Below are positions 1 to 8,010 of a stretch of 64,000 nt of DNA, in pieces (position 1 is the stretch's first letter; each line of letters starts with the position of its first letter). This DNA is from Streptomyces sp. CB01635 (lineage in GTDB: Bacteria > Actinomycetota > Actinomycetes > Streptomycetales > Streptomycetaceae): positions 776,724-840,723 of the forward strand of contig NZ_NNBL01000001.1 of NCBI RefSeq assembly GCF_002803065.1. The letters are read 5' to 3'. Under the pieces are notes generated by a model, which was not told where the DNA came from, searched no databases, and saw only the letters and a program-made list of their open reading frames with translations. Position numbers and translations under genes: made by a program.

Positions 1-3000
1 GTAGCGGGCCTCCAGCTTCGCCGCCGTGTCGGACCCGAGCGCGCGGGCCCGGTCGTGCTCTCCCGCCCTCGTCAGGTCCGTGGCGAGATTGATCCGGGCC
101 AGCAGCAGCCATGGATGGTTGTCCGGCACCGCACGCGCGAGCACGGCCACCGTCGAGCGGTCCAGGCGCAGCGCCTCCGCGGGCTCGCCCGCCGCCCGCA
201 GTGCTGCCCCGTGGTTGACGGCCGCCGTCGAGGTGAGCGGATGCGCCTCGCCGAGAATCGCGCGGTAGTCCACGAGGGCGCTCGCGGCGGCCTGGCGGGC
301 TGCCTGCGGATCGCCGGTGAGCCGCAGGTCGTTGGAGAGGTTGGTCAGGGCGGCGAGCGTGTCGATGTGCCGCGGCCCGAAATGGGTCCGGTACAGGCCG
401 AGCACCTGTTGCGCCAGCGCGAGGCCCCGCTCGAACTCGCCGGCCTTGCGGCAGGTCACCGACATGTTCTTGACGGCGCGCAGGGTGTGCGGGTGGTCGT
501 CGCCGTACTGCTCGCGGTACTGCTGAAGCGTCCGTTCCTGAAGGGTGAGCGCCTCCGCGTACCGCCCGCACTCCCGCATGTCTCGGGCCACGTTGTTGAC
601 GGAGAACAGGGTGGAGCGCGCGGTGGCGCCCAACGCCGTCACGCGGTCGCCGTACACCTGCTGGTCGAGGGCGAGGGCCTCCGCGTACAGGCCGTTGACG
701 CGCAGGCTCACGCCGTAGTTGTGCCCGACGCGCAGCGTGTACGGCTCCCCGGCGCCGTACAGCCGCACACTGCGCTCGTACGCGTCCTCGTCCAGGGCGA
801 GCGCCTCGGTGAACCGGCCGGCGGCGCGCAGGTCGGCCGCGGTCGCGCCCGCCACGGTCAGCGTGTACTCGTGGTCGTCGCCGACCGTCGCGCGCAGCCG
901 CGCCAGAATGTCCTCGTTGATCTTCCGGGACTCGGCGAACTCGGACAACTGCCAATGGGCGCTCGCCTGTTGACGGAGTGTCCACAGTGTCTGGAGGTCG
1001 TCGGGGCCGAGCGTCACGCGCCAGGTGTCGGCGACGCGCCGGGCGAGGTCCGCCGCGCCGCGGAAGTCGCCGCGCGCGATGAGATAGCCGAGGATGCCGA
1101 GCACGGTGGCGCGGGTGTCGCGGTCCTCGCTGTCGAGGAGGCCCGAGGGCTCGATGTGGGGCAGGATCTCCGCGTAGTTGCGCCAGTGCTCGGGGCGCTG
1201 CGAGTCGCCCGGGTCGTGCGCGGAGATCACCCGGTGCGCCAGGTGCCGCATCGTGGTGCGCTCGTCCTCGGTCAGCTCGTCCTGGAGGACGCCGCGCAGC
1301 AGGCGGTGCAACTGCACGGTCCCCGCGGCGCTGTTGACGGTCAGCAGAGAGAACTGGTTGATGGCACGGATGGTGCGGCCCCGCTCCAGGGGATCCCTCG
1401 CCACCGCCGCGAGCGGCCCCGGCAGCTGAAGGAGCCGGGCGTCGTGCAGGAAGGACTGGGCGATCGGCTCGGGCCCGAAGAACGCGAACAGGCGCAGCAG
1501 TTCGAGCGCGCCCGGGTGCTGCTCGCGCAGCGCCTCCATGGTCGCGCGGAACACGGCCGCCACCGGCTGCGCGCCGGACACCGTTGGCTCCGCGAGCAGC
1601 TCCGGCATCCGGTTCTCGATCATCTCCAGGTAGTCCTGCGCCGCGATGCCCGTCTGCGTCTGGAGCGCCGCGCACTGCTCAAGGGCGAGCGGCAGGTCAC
1701 CCAGCGACTCGGCGAGGCGCTCCGCCTCGTCCTGGCTCGTCCACGGCGTGCGCGCACGCAGGAACCCGATGCTCTCCTCCCGGCTGAACACGTCCACGCG
1801 CAGCGCGCGCACCCGGTCCGCCCACCCCGAACGCCGTGAGGTCACAAGGACGTGCCCCACTCCGTCCGGCACACCGAGGAGCGACGGAATGTACGGGGTC
1901 ACCTCCTCCGGGGAACCCGCGTTGTCCATCACCAGCAGCCACCGCTTGTACGGGGTCCCCGCCGACAGTGCCGCGAGGACACGGTCGACCACGTCGCCGG
2001 GCCCCTCCGCGGCCGCGCCCAGCTCCGGCGCGATCGAGGCGAGCTGCTCGCGGATGACGGACGGCTGCTCGGCGTCGATCCACCACACCCGCTCGTATTC
2101 CTGGTGGTGGCGGTGGATGTACTCGATGGCGAGGCGCGTCTTGCCGACGCCGCCCAGTCCGTACAGCGCCTGCGGCAGGACCGCGGCCTGACCGCCGCCG
2201 CCGAGCAGCCTGCGCAGCGCGTGCAGTTCGTCCTCGCGGCCCGCGAAGTGCGCGTTGGGCAGGGGCATCGAGCGGGGCAGGCGGGCGGGTCCGCCCGGCG
2301 GGCGCGGTCCGCGTGGGGGCACCACGCCGGCAGAGCCGTCGCCCGGTCCGCTCCCCCCGCCGCTGCTCCCGGAGTCCGCCGCCGCCCCGTTGGCATCGGC
2401 GCCGTCCGGGGCCTTTGCGCCGGGCCGCTCGGTCTCCAGCGGGGCCTGTCCCAGGGGCGATGCGGTGGGGTCCACAGGCTCTTCCTCCGTGTTCGGGTCC
2501 GCTGTCCCGGGCTGCTGAGCCCTCGTGGGCGCCACGTCCCCACCGGGCGGAACCGGCCGGGAGTCATCGGCAGGAACCGGGCGAGGAGCGCCGCTCCCCT
2601 GCGTCTCTTCCCCACCGGGCCACGCAACGAACGAGCGAGGCGGCACCACGCGGTCCAACGCCTCCTGGTACGACGGCCCGAGCGCGGTGAGCGCGCCCCG
2701 TGCCGCTTCGAGCAACTCGCGGTCCGGACCGCTCAGTTCCGCCCCGTCCAGGCCCGCGGGCGACGCGACCAGCGTGCCCAGGAGCCCCGGCCTGGCCCCC
2801 GTCACGCGCCCGGCGACGGCCGTCACCTCATGGAGCATTCGAAGGATTTCGGTGCGCCCGAGCCCGCGCAGCAGCCGCCCGCGCACGCCGTCGAGGAACT
2901 CGTACGCCGGTTCCGCGACGCCCGTGCCCGCCCGCTCGGGGCGCAGGGACAGCAGGCCGCCGAGGAGGATCTCCGCGAACGGCAGCGGCCCCGCGACCCG

Positions 3001-4242
3001 GGTGACCTGGCGGCGGACAGCGTCCACGACGGTGGGCTGGAGCGGCACCATCGCCAGCCGCGCGGCGAGGCGGCGCGCGGCGGGCGACGCGAAGTGCTGG
3101 AAGCGCCGCACGGCCTGGTCGGGCGGGACGGGCCGTCGTCGCTCCTCCCACGGGAACGGGGGCAGGCACTCGGGGTCGAGGCCTTGGTCGTCGACCAGGA
3201 GCACGGCCGCCTCGCACCACGGTGTGGCCTCACCCGTGACGAGCCGCACCCAGCCGGCGAGCCACGACGGCTCCAGTTCGAGGACCGGTACGGGCACGGG
3301 TCCGCCCGTGTCGCAGGGGCGCGTCCAGCGGCCGCGGCGGCGCAGTTGGAGCCGCGCGTTCGGCATTCCCGGTGCCGCGCCCCGCAGCCGCAGGTCGAGT
3401 GGGACACCCTCACACAGGTCCCACAGCCGGGCCGGCAGCGGCTGGAGCACGGCGACCGGGGCGCGCCGCGCCCAGGTGTGCAGGAGTCGCGGCACGGCGC
3501 CGCCCGCCCACGCGTCGCCGACGCAGTCGCTCAACACGAGGATCAGGCGCCGGCCCTCGGGGTGGAACAGCTCGGCGGGCCCGCGTCGCGCGCCGCCGCC
3601 TTCGGGCCGCAGCACGGCCGACTTGCCGTCGCCGGTGTCGAGGCGCCAGATCCGCAGGTCGGCGAAGGCGCCCTGGCGCTGGAGGAGCGTGAACAGTTCG
3701 CGGGCGACGCCCTGCCAGACCGACATCGACACGCTCTGCTCGACGACGAGCGCGACCTCGAACCACCGGTCCGGCACACCGGTCAGCACCGGGCTCCACT
3801 GCCCGAGTTCGGCGGCGCGCTCGGCCGTCGCCTCCTCGTCGAGGGTCTGCCGGTGGCGGTCGCGGACACGGCGGTTGAAGGGGCGCAGGGCGCGGGCGAG
3901 TCTCTGGGGCGAGCGCAGGACACCGGGGCGGGTGTCGGCGTCGAAGACATCGGGGGCGGGGCCGGGCGCGAAGCCGAAGCCGTACGTGGGACCGGGGGAG
4001 CCTGTCTCCGCGTCCGGCCCGTATTCGCTCCCGTACGGCTCCTCGCGGTGCGGGCGCGGACCCGGCGCTTCGGGTAACAGCTCGCTGTCCCCGCCCGGCG
4101 GCGCAAGCGCCTCGGTGGCGGGCGGCACCCGAGGGGCGTCCTGCGGCGCCTCGCCCGGCGGCGCGTCGGTACCGATCCGCTCCGCGAGCCAGAGGGCCTC
4201 CGCCCACTCGCGGGCCGTGGGGACCCGGCCGGTGCCCGTCAT
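1..4242 (-). CDS. SAV_2336/vWA-like + NB-ARC + TPR protein (FxsT-like), 3' end outside window
   Basis: This gene is open from an ATG at 4242 through the left edge, giving 1,414 codons with no stop. Residues about 150-290 form a vWA-like domain of the SAV_2336 N-terminal type, in which the MIDAS motif DxSxS is replaced by ExSxS (EQSVS). A Pro/Gly-rich linker covers about 520-655. An NB-ARC/STAND module follows at about 659-915, with Walker A GGVGKT near residue 692 and a Walker B-like LLVMDN near 770. TPR-type helical repeats (AEALALDEDAYERS-like) run from about 1000 to the edge. The ATG overlaps the MoxR gene stop as ATGA. The architecture matches the tetratricopeptide protein of FxSxx-COOH systems (FxsT), but no FxsA, FxsB or FxsC gene is visible. 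The role is inferred to be an NLR-like sensor or scaffold in a conflict system. Confidence 0.85.
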   Translation of the reverse strand, partial: MTGTGRVPTAREWAEALWLAERIGTDAPPGEAPQDAPRVPPATEALAPPGGDSELLPEAPGPRPHREEPYGSEYGPDAETGSPGPTYGFGFAPGPAPDVFDADTRPGVLRSPQRLARALRPFNRRVRDRHRQTLDEEATAERAAELGQWSPVLTGVPDRWFEVALVVEQSVSMSVWQGVARELFTLLQRQGAFADLRIWRLDTGDGKSAVLRPEGGGARRGPAELFHPEGRRLILVLSDCVGDAWAGGAVPRLLHTWARRAPVAVLQPLPARLWDLCEGVPLDLRLRGAAPGMPNARLQLRRRGRWTRPCDTGGPVPVPVLELEPSWLAGWVRLVTGEATPWCEAAVLLVDDQGLDPECLPPFPWEERRRPVPPDQAVRRFQHFASPAARRLAARLAMVPLQPTVVDAVRRQVTRVAGPLPFAEILLGGLLSLRPERAGTGVAEPAYEFLDGVRGRLLRGLGRTEILRMLHEVTAVAGRVTGARPGLLGTLVASPAGLDGAELSGPDRELLEAARGALTALGPSYQEALDRVVPPRSFVAWPGGEETQGSGAPRPVPADDSRPVPPGGDVAPTRAQQPGTADPNTEEEPVDPTASPLGQAPLETERPGAKAPDGADANGAAADSGSSGGGSGPGDGSAGVVPPRGPRPPGGPARLPRSMPLPNAHFAGREDELHALRRLLGGGGQAAVLPQALYGLGGVGKTRLAIEYIHRHHQEYERVWWIDAEQPSVIREQLASIAPELGAAAEGPGDVVDRVLAALSAGTPYKRWLLVMDNAGSPEEVTPYIPSLLGVPDGVGHVLVTSRRSGWADRVRALRVDVFSREESIGFLRARTPWTSQDEAERLAESLGDLPLALEQCAALQTQTGIAAQDYLEMIENRMPELLAEPTVSGAQPVAAVFRATMEALREQHPGALELLRLFAFFGPEPIAQSFLHDARLLQLPGPLAAVARDPLERGRTIRAINQFSLLTVNSAAGTVQLHRLLRGVLQDELTEDERTTMRHLAHRVISAHDPGDSQRPEHWRNYAEILPHIEPSGLLDSEDRDTRATVLGILGYLIARGDFRGAADLARRVADTWRVTLGPDDLQTLWTLRQQASAHWQLSEFAESRKINEDILARLRATVGDDHEYTLTVAGATAADLRAAGRFTEALALDEDAYERSVRLYGAGEPYTLRVGHNYGVSLRVNGLYAEALALDQQVYGDRVTALGATARSTLFSVNNVARDMRECGRYAEALTLQERTLQQYREQYGDDHPHTLRAVKNMSVTCRKAGEFERGLALAQQVLGLYRTHFGPRHIDTLAALTNLSNDLRLTGDPQAARQAAASALVDYRAILGEAHPLTSTAAVNHGAALRAAGEPAEALRLDRSTVAVLARAVPDNHPWLLLARINLATDLTRAGEHDRARALGSDTAAKLEARY

Positions 4243-5348
4243 GGCGAGGAGTCCGTTGCCAGGCTGTGCCACAGCGCGTCGCGGAGCTGCTCCCAGGATC
4301 CGTCGTCGGCGTCGGCGGCGCCGTTGGTCAGCAGGTGCACCGTGTTGAGCAGCTGATCGGCGGCGAGCTGTCCGCCGTCGCCGCGGTGCTCAAGGAAGCC
4401 GCGGACGAGCTCCGCCGCGCGGGGGTCGACCCCCTCCCCGAAGTGGGACTCGACCATGGCGGCGAGGCGCCGCTCGTCGGGGTCGGCCATCTCCACTTCG
4501 AGGCACCTGCGCCGGAAGGCCGGTGAGAACTCACGCTCGCCGTTGCTCGTGATCACGACAACGGGGAACTCCCGGCAGCGGACCTGGCCGTCCCGGACGG
4601 TGACCGGCGCGGCGTGGTCGGCCGTGGCGACGGAGACCTCGCGGCGCGACTGGGCGAGCCGCTCCAGCTCCCTGATCCGGAACTCGCCCTCCTCGAAGGT
4701 GTGCAGCAGATCGTTCGGCAGGTCGATGTCGGCCTTGTCCAGCTCGTCGATCAGCAGGACCCGGGGCCGCGCCCACGGCAGCAGCGCCGTGCCGAGCGGC
4801 CCGAGCGTGAGATACCTGCCGATGTCCGGAAGAGGCCGGCTGCTGCCCAACTCGCCCTTCGCAGGCACTGGTTGGCGTACGGCGGTGGACGGGGGAGGCG
4901 CGTCCTGCACCCGGCCGATGGCGTCGTAGTCGTAGAGCCCGTCCCGCAGCGACGTACGGCTCACGACGGGCCACCACAGCACGCGCCCGAGGCCGAGTTC
5001 GGAGGCGATCTGGTACGCGAGGCTGGACTTGCCGGTGCCGGGACGGCCGCTCACGAGCAGCGGGCGGCGCAAGTGGATGGCGGCGTTGACGAGTTCGAGG
5101 ACCTTGCGGTCGAGGGTGCCGCCGCGCCGCTTGCCGAGCCTGCGCTCCGCCTCCGTGCTCTCGGTGGGCACCGGGACCGTCATCGCGGCGCCCGGGGCGC
5201 CCGGCTTGAAGCGCCGCCAGGGCGGTGCGGCAGGGAGCGGCGGCAGCGGGTCGCCGGGGGAGTGATGTGCCCCGCTGTCGTGGAAGACCCACCAGGAGGG
5301 GTCCGCCGGTGGCGGAGTGCCCTGTCGGCCGGTCGAGTCCCCGTTCAT
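4239..5348 (-). CDS. MoxR-like AAA+ ATPase of a vWA-MoxR-VMAP system
   Basis: This 369-aa AAA+ ATPase has Walker A GRPGTGKSS at residues 101-109 and Walker B VLLIDELDKAD at about 197-207. A sensor-1 segment VVVITSNGE lies at about 263-271, followed by an arginine-rich FRRRCLEVEM segment near 278-287. A Pro-rich insert at about 150-175 separates the core strands, and the first 60 residues look disordered. MoxR ATPases usually act as chaperones that load or remodel vWA partners. Here the gene sits between VMAP and the vWA-like/NB-ARC gene, with ATGA overlaps at both ends, so stoichiometric translation is likely. The ATG at 5348 was chosen because of the overlap with the upstream stop. Confidence 0.9.
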   Translation of the reverse strand: MNGDSTGRQGTPPPADPSWWVFHDSGAHHSPGDPLPPLPAAPPWRRFKPGAPGAAMTVPVPTESTEAERRLGKRRGGTLDRKVLELVNAAIHLRRPLLVSGRPGTGKSSLAYQIASELGLGRVLWWPVVSRTSLRDGLYDYDAIGRVQDAPPPSTAVRQPVPAKGELGSSRPLPDIGRYLTLGPLGTALLPWARPRVLLIDELDKADIDLPNDLLHTFEEGEFRIRELERLAQSRREVSVATADHAAPVTVRDGQVRCREFPVVVITSNGEREFSPAFRRRCLEVEMADPDERRLAAMVESHFGEGVDPRAAELVRGFLEHRGDGGQLAADQLLNTVHLLTNGAADADDGSWEQLRDALWHSLATDSSP

Positions 5349-6847
5349 GGAATGCCACCCCCGGTCCGCGGATGCCCCAGTACGGCCTCCGCCCCCTCCA
5401 GTCCGTCACGGCTGTCCCACACTAGGGTGACGTGGCGATGCAGGTCCAGGGTTGACAACGCGCCGCCCGCCGGGCCGACGCCGCCCCTCAGGACACGTAC
5501 CCGCTCCGGGAGCGCGTCCAGCCTCCCGTCGAGAACTTTCCACAGTTCGAGACGCGCGTTCTCGTGGTCCCCGTTGCCCCGGACCGCGACGATCGCCGGG
5601 ATGCCCGCCTCCAGGAGCGCGGTCACCGGATCATCGGCCATGTCGCCCGTGTACTGCGGGGGTTCGAACAGGACGAAGCACACCGGCGTCTCGGCGTGGC
5701 GGAGTTGGGCGACGAGCGCCGCGGGGGACAGTTTCCCGCCGTGCGGCACGTACTGGACGGCCGCGTCGTCGAAACGTTCCTCGGGGTGCAACTCGAGCCA
5801 GTTCAGGCGGCGCCGGAGGGCGGGCCACCAGTGGCGGTTGCGGATCCGGTCGCGGCTGCGGACCAGGACGGTGTGGTCGGCGCCGAGGGGGCGGGCCACG
5901 GACCCCGACGGGCGCACCATGATCTGGTCGACCGCGAGCCACAGCAGCGGGCGCGGGAGCATGAACTCGACCCGCAGCCCGGCGCTCAGCTCGCCGAGCT
6001 CGTCCAGAGTGAGCTGGTGCAGCGCGGCAACCATCTCCTCCAGACGCCGCAGCGAGGTGACCTTGCGGTCCCCGAGCAGGGCGCGCGGCCCCTCGCCGGG
6101 CGCGAGGAGCCAGCCGCGTATGTGGAACTCGTCGGGGGCCGCGGGGTGCGACACGATCTCCATGAGCAGCCGGCTCGGCTCGAACGGCCGCCCCGCGTAC
6201 GCCGCTTCGGCGGCACGGACTCTCTGCAGCTGGCCGTCCGTGCAGCCGAGCCGCCGTGCCACGCGACGGTTCCAGACTGTCAACTGCTGTGCCGCAGCGC
6301 CCTCTTCGCGCACCGCGACCGCCTCGACGAAGGCGAGCAGGGGATGCGGCTCGTCCTCCATGTGCGCCGCGTCCTCGAAGGCGGTGAGCAGGGCGTCGAC
6401 GGGGTCGGCGCGGGCGTCCCCGTACGTGTCCGGGTCGGGGACGAACGGCAGGAACCGCAGTGCGAGCGCCCGCAAGCCCTCGACTGTCGCGCACTGTTTG
6501 AGCAGGCCGGCCAGTGTGTCGTAGTCGGCCGGTGCGAGGAGCCGGACCGGGTGCAGCCGCCGGTAGACCTCCTCGACGGCGCCCCACGCCACGGTGTTGG
6601 TGCGGTCGCGGCCGATCTCCTCCAGGTAGGCGCGCAGCCCGCCCAGGCGCTGGTCGCACGCCCGCAGCACCTCGGTGAGGTCCTCGATCAGCATGTTCGA
6701 CCTGGCCGCCTCGACCGGCCCGAAGCGCTCCTCGACCGCGCGCAGGGCGCGGGCCCGGGGCGCCGCGTCGCTGACGCCGTGGACCTTGGTGAGCCGGCGG
6801 GCCAGTTCCCAGTAGAGATCCGCGCGGGACGGTGTCGCCGCCGTCAT
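5345..6847 (-). CDS. vWA-MoxR-associated protein (VMAP) with VMAP-C domain
   Basis: This is a 500-aa protein starting MTAATPSRAD at the ATG that overlaps the protease stop (ATGA). The frame stays open about 100 codons further upstream, but that stretch is antisense-like shadow inside the protease gene. Residues about 1-180 are two helical units that resemble effector-associated (EAD-like) adaptor segments. Residues about 230-500, from FHIRGWLL to the C-terminal VTLVWDSRDG, look like the conserved C-terminal domain of vWA-MoxR-associated proteins. No catalytic motif is evident. In the family it is thought to bridge effectors and the MoxR/vWA pair. The assignment rests on sequence resemblance and very characteristic neighbours. 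Confidence 0.75.
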   Translation of the reverse strand: MTAATPSRADLYWELARRLTKVHGVSDAAPRARALRAVEERFGPVEAARSNMLIEDLTEVLRACDQRLGGLRAYLEEIGRDRTNTVAWGAVEEVYRRLHPVRLLAPADYDTLAGLLKQCATVEGLRALALRFLPFVPDPDTYGDARADPVDALLTAFEDAAHMEDEPHPLLAFVEAVAVREEGAAAQQLTVWNRRVARRLGCTDGQLQRVRAAEAAYAGRPFEPSRLLMEIVSHPAAPDEFHIRGWLLAPGEGPRALLGDRKVTSLRRLEEMVAALHQLTLDELGELSAGLRVEFMLPRPLLWLAVDQIMVRPSGSVARPLGADHTVLVRSRDRIRNRHWWPALRRRLNWLELHPEERFDDAAVQYVPHGGKLSPAALVAQLRHAETPVCFVLFEPPQYTGDMADDPVTALLEAGIPAIVAVRGNGDHENARLELWKVLDGRLDALPERVRVLRGGVGPAGGALSTLDLHRHVTLVWDSRDGLEGAEAVLGHPRTGGGIP

Positions 6848-7830
6848 GACGCCGGTTCCTGCGGCACGCCGCCGCCCCGCAGTCGTGCCAGTACGCGCTC
6901 GAACTCCCGTATGGGCAGGGAGCCGTGCTCGTACCAGCGCAGGGCCGCGGCGAGCCGGTCGATGCCGTCCGCGTACTGGAGGCAGACGGCGACCACGGCG
7001 CGTACGTCCTCCAGGAGTACCGGCGAGCGGGCGGCGAGCAGCACCACGTCGTCGCCGGTGTCGCGCAGGATCCGCTCGCGGCGCAGCGGGTCGTACATGC
7101 TGGGGATGCGGACCAGGGCCGAGGTGAGCTCCCGCTCCGCTTGCGGGGGCCAACTCGGCGTGTGTTCAAGGGAGGTCACGGCATCGGAGATCAGCGGGCA
7201 GTAGCGTGCCGCCGCCTCGACGGGGATCAGCCACCCCGTGCGCTGCGCCGCCCGCAGGTCCTCGGCGACGACGATGCCGAGCACGTCCCCGGCCGCGTCG
7301 ACGGCGCCCGCCCCGCTGAAGCCCTGCTGCACGCGGTCGCCGAGCTGGGTCACGCCCTCGAACTGCAGCCAGTCGGGGCTCAGTCCGCCCGAGCCGACGA
7401 GCTGGACCCGTACCCACCGTCCGGGCCCCGCGGCCTGCGGCTGCCCGAAGACCCGCACGATCCGGTCCCCCGCCGGGCCGCAGGCGTGCAGGGAAGCGGG
7501 CGCGCAGTCGTCGGGGGCCGAGCCGTGCAGCGCCAGTACGGCCACGTCGCCGCGCCCGTCGACAGGCGGGGCCCAGCCCTGCGCGGCGACCGACGCCGCG
7601 ACCGGCTCCCGCGTCGCGGACCCGGCGAAATCCAGAGCGAGTTCAGCGCCGGCGGGGCTCTCGTCGTCGGCGAGTCCGAGCGCGGTCCGTGCGACATGGG
7701 CGCAGGTCAGAACGCGTCCGCCGGATATCAGGACGCCCGCGCCGACGGGCGTGCCTCCGGCGCCGCGTATCCGTACCCGCCAGGTGTCCGCCGCCCCCTG
7801 CGGCACCCCCGAAACCCCCGTGTGCGCCAC
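6844..7830 (-). CDS. Trypsin-like serine protease with C-terminal effector-associated domain
   Basis: This chymotrypsin-fold protease has the catalytic His in VLTCAHVA, the Asp in RGDVAVLAL and the Ser in GFSGAGAV, in the right order and spacing over about 190 residues. The last 110 residues, with a segment DVRAVVAVCLQYADG, resemble effector-associated domain 2, which tethers effectors to VMAP or NLR partners. There is no signal peptide, so the protease is expected in the cytosol. The frame extends to a TTG at 7977, but codons upstream of the GTG at 7830 have low third-position G+C (cta, gca, agt, att) unlike the rest, so I chose GTG 7830 (328 aa). It is the first gene of the operon and is probably the effector. 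Confidence 0.8.
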   Translation of the reverse strand: MAHTGVSGVPQGAADTWRVRIRGAGGTPVGAGVLISGGRVLTCAHVARTALGLADDESPAGAELALDFAGSATREPVAASVAAQGWAPPVDGRGDVAVLALHGSAPDDCAPASLHACGPAGDRIVRVFGQPQAAGPGRWVRVQLVGSGGLSPDWLQFEGVTQLGDRVQQGFSGAGAVDAAGDVLGIVVAEDLRAAQRTGWLIPVEAAARYCPLISDAVTSLEHTPSWPPQAERELTSALVRIPSMYDPLRRERILRDTGDDVVLLAARSPVLLEDVRAVVAVCLQYADGIDRLAAALRWYEHGSLPIREFERVLARLRGGGVPQEPAS

Positions 7831-7914
7831 CCGTGCGTCCCCCGATCCCCCGCCTGCCCGAATCCGACCGTTCCCGACGGGTGCGGGCGGATTCTGCCCG
7901 ATGGTGACAGCGCT

Positions 7915-7929
7915 GCGACCACTGGTCGC
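7915..7929. promoter_or_regulatory. 15-bp palindrome upstream of the protease-VMAP operon
   Basis: The sequence GCGACCACTGGTCGC is a perfect 7+1+7 inverted repeat lying 85 bp before the chosen GTG start, in the only non-coding stretch (7831-8010) ahead of the four-gene operon. It is a reasonable operator candidate. No regulator gene lies next to it, and I cannot name the protein that would bind. Confidence 0.4.
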
Positions 7930-8010
7930 TCCGTGCTTCCATGCTAGCCAGGCCATACCCCGGTGAGGATGAGGCAATCGAGCCGTGGTTGACGCGTGAC
8001 ACGGGGAACG

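Noticed and set aside
55..1839. Long rightward open frame opposite the TPR gene
   Set aside because: It is the antisense shadow of a high-GC gene: Arg/Val/Gly/Ala-rich with no domain, while the leftward frame carries NB-ARC and TPR motifs.
1852..4077. 741-codon rightward open frame
   Set aside because: Same reason; the minus strand encodes the vWA-like and NB-ARC parts with clear motifs.
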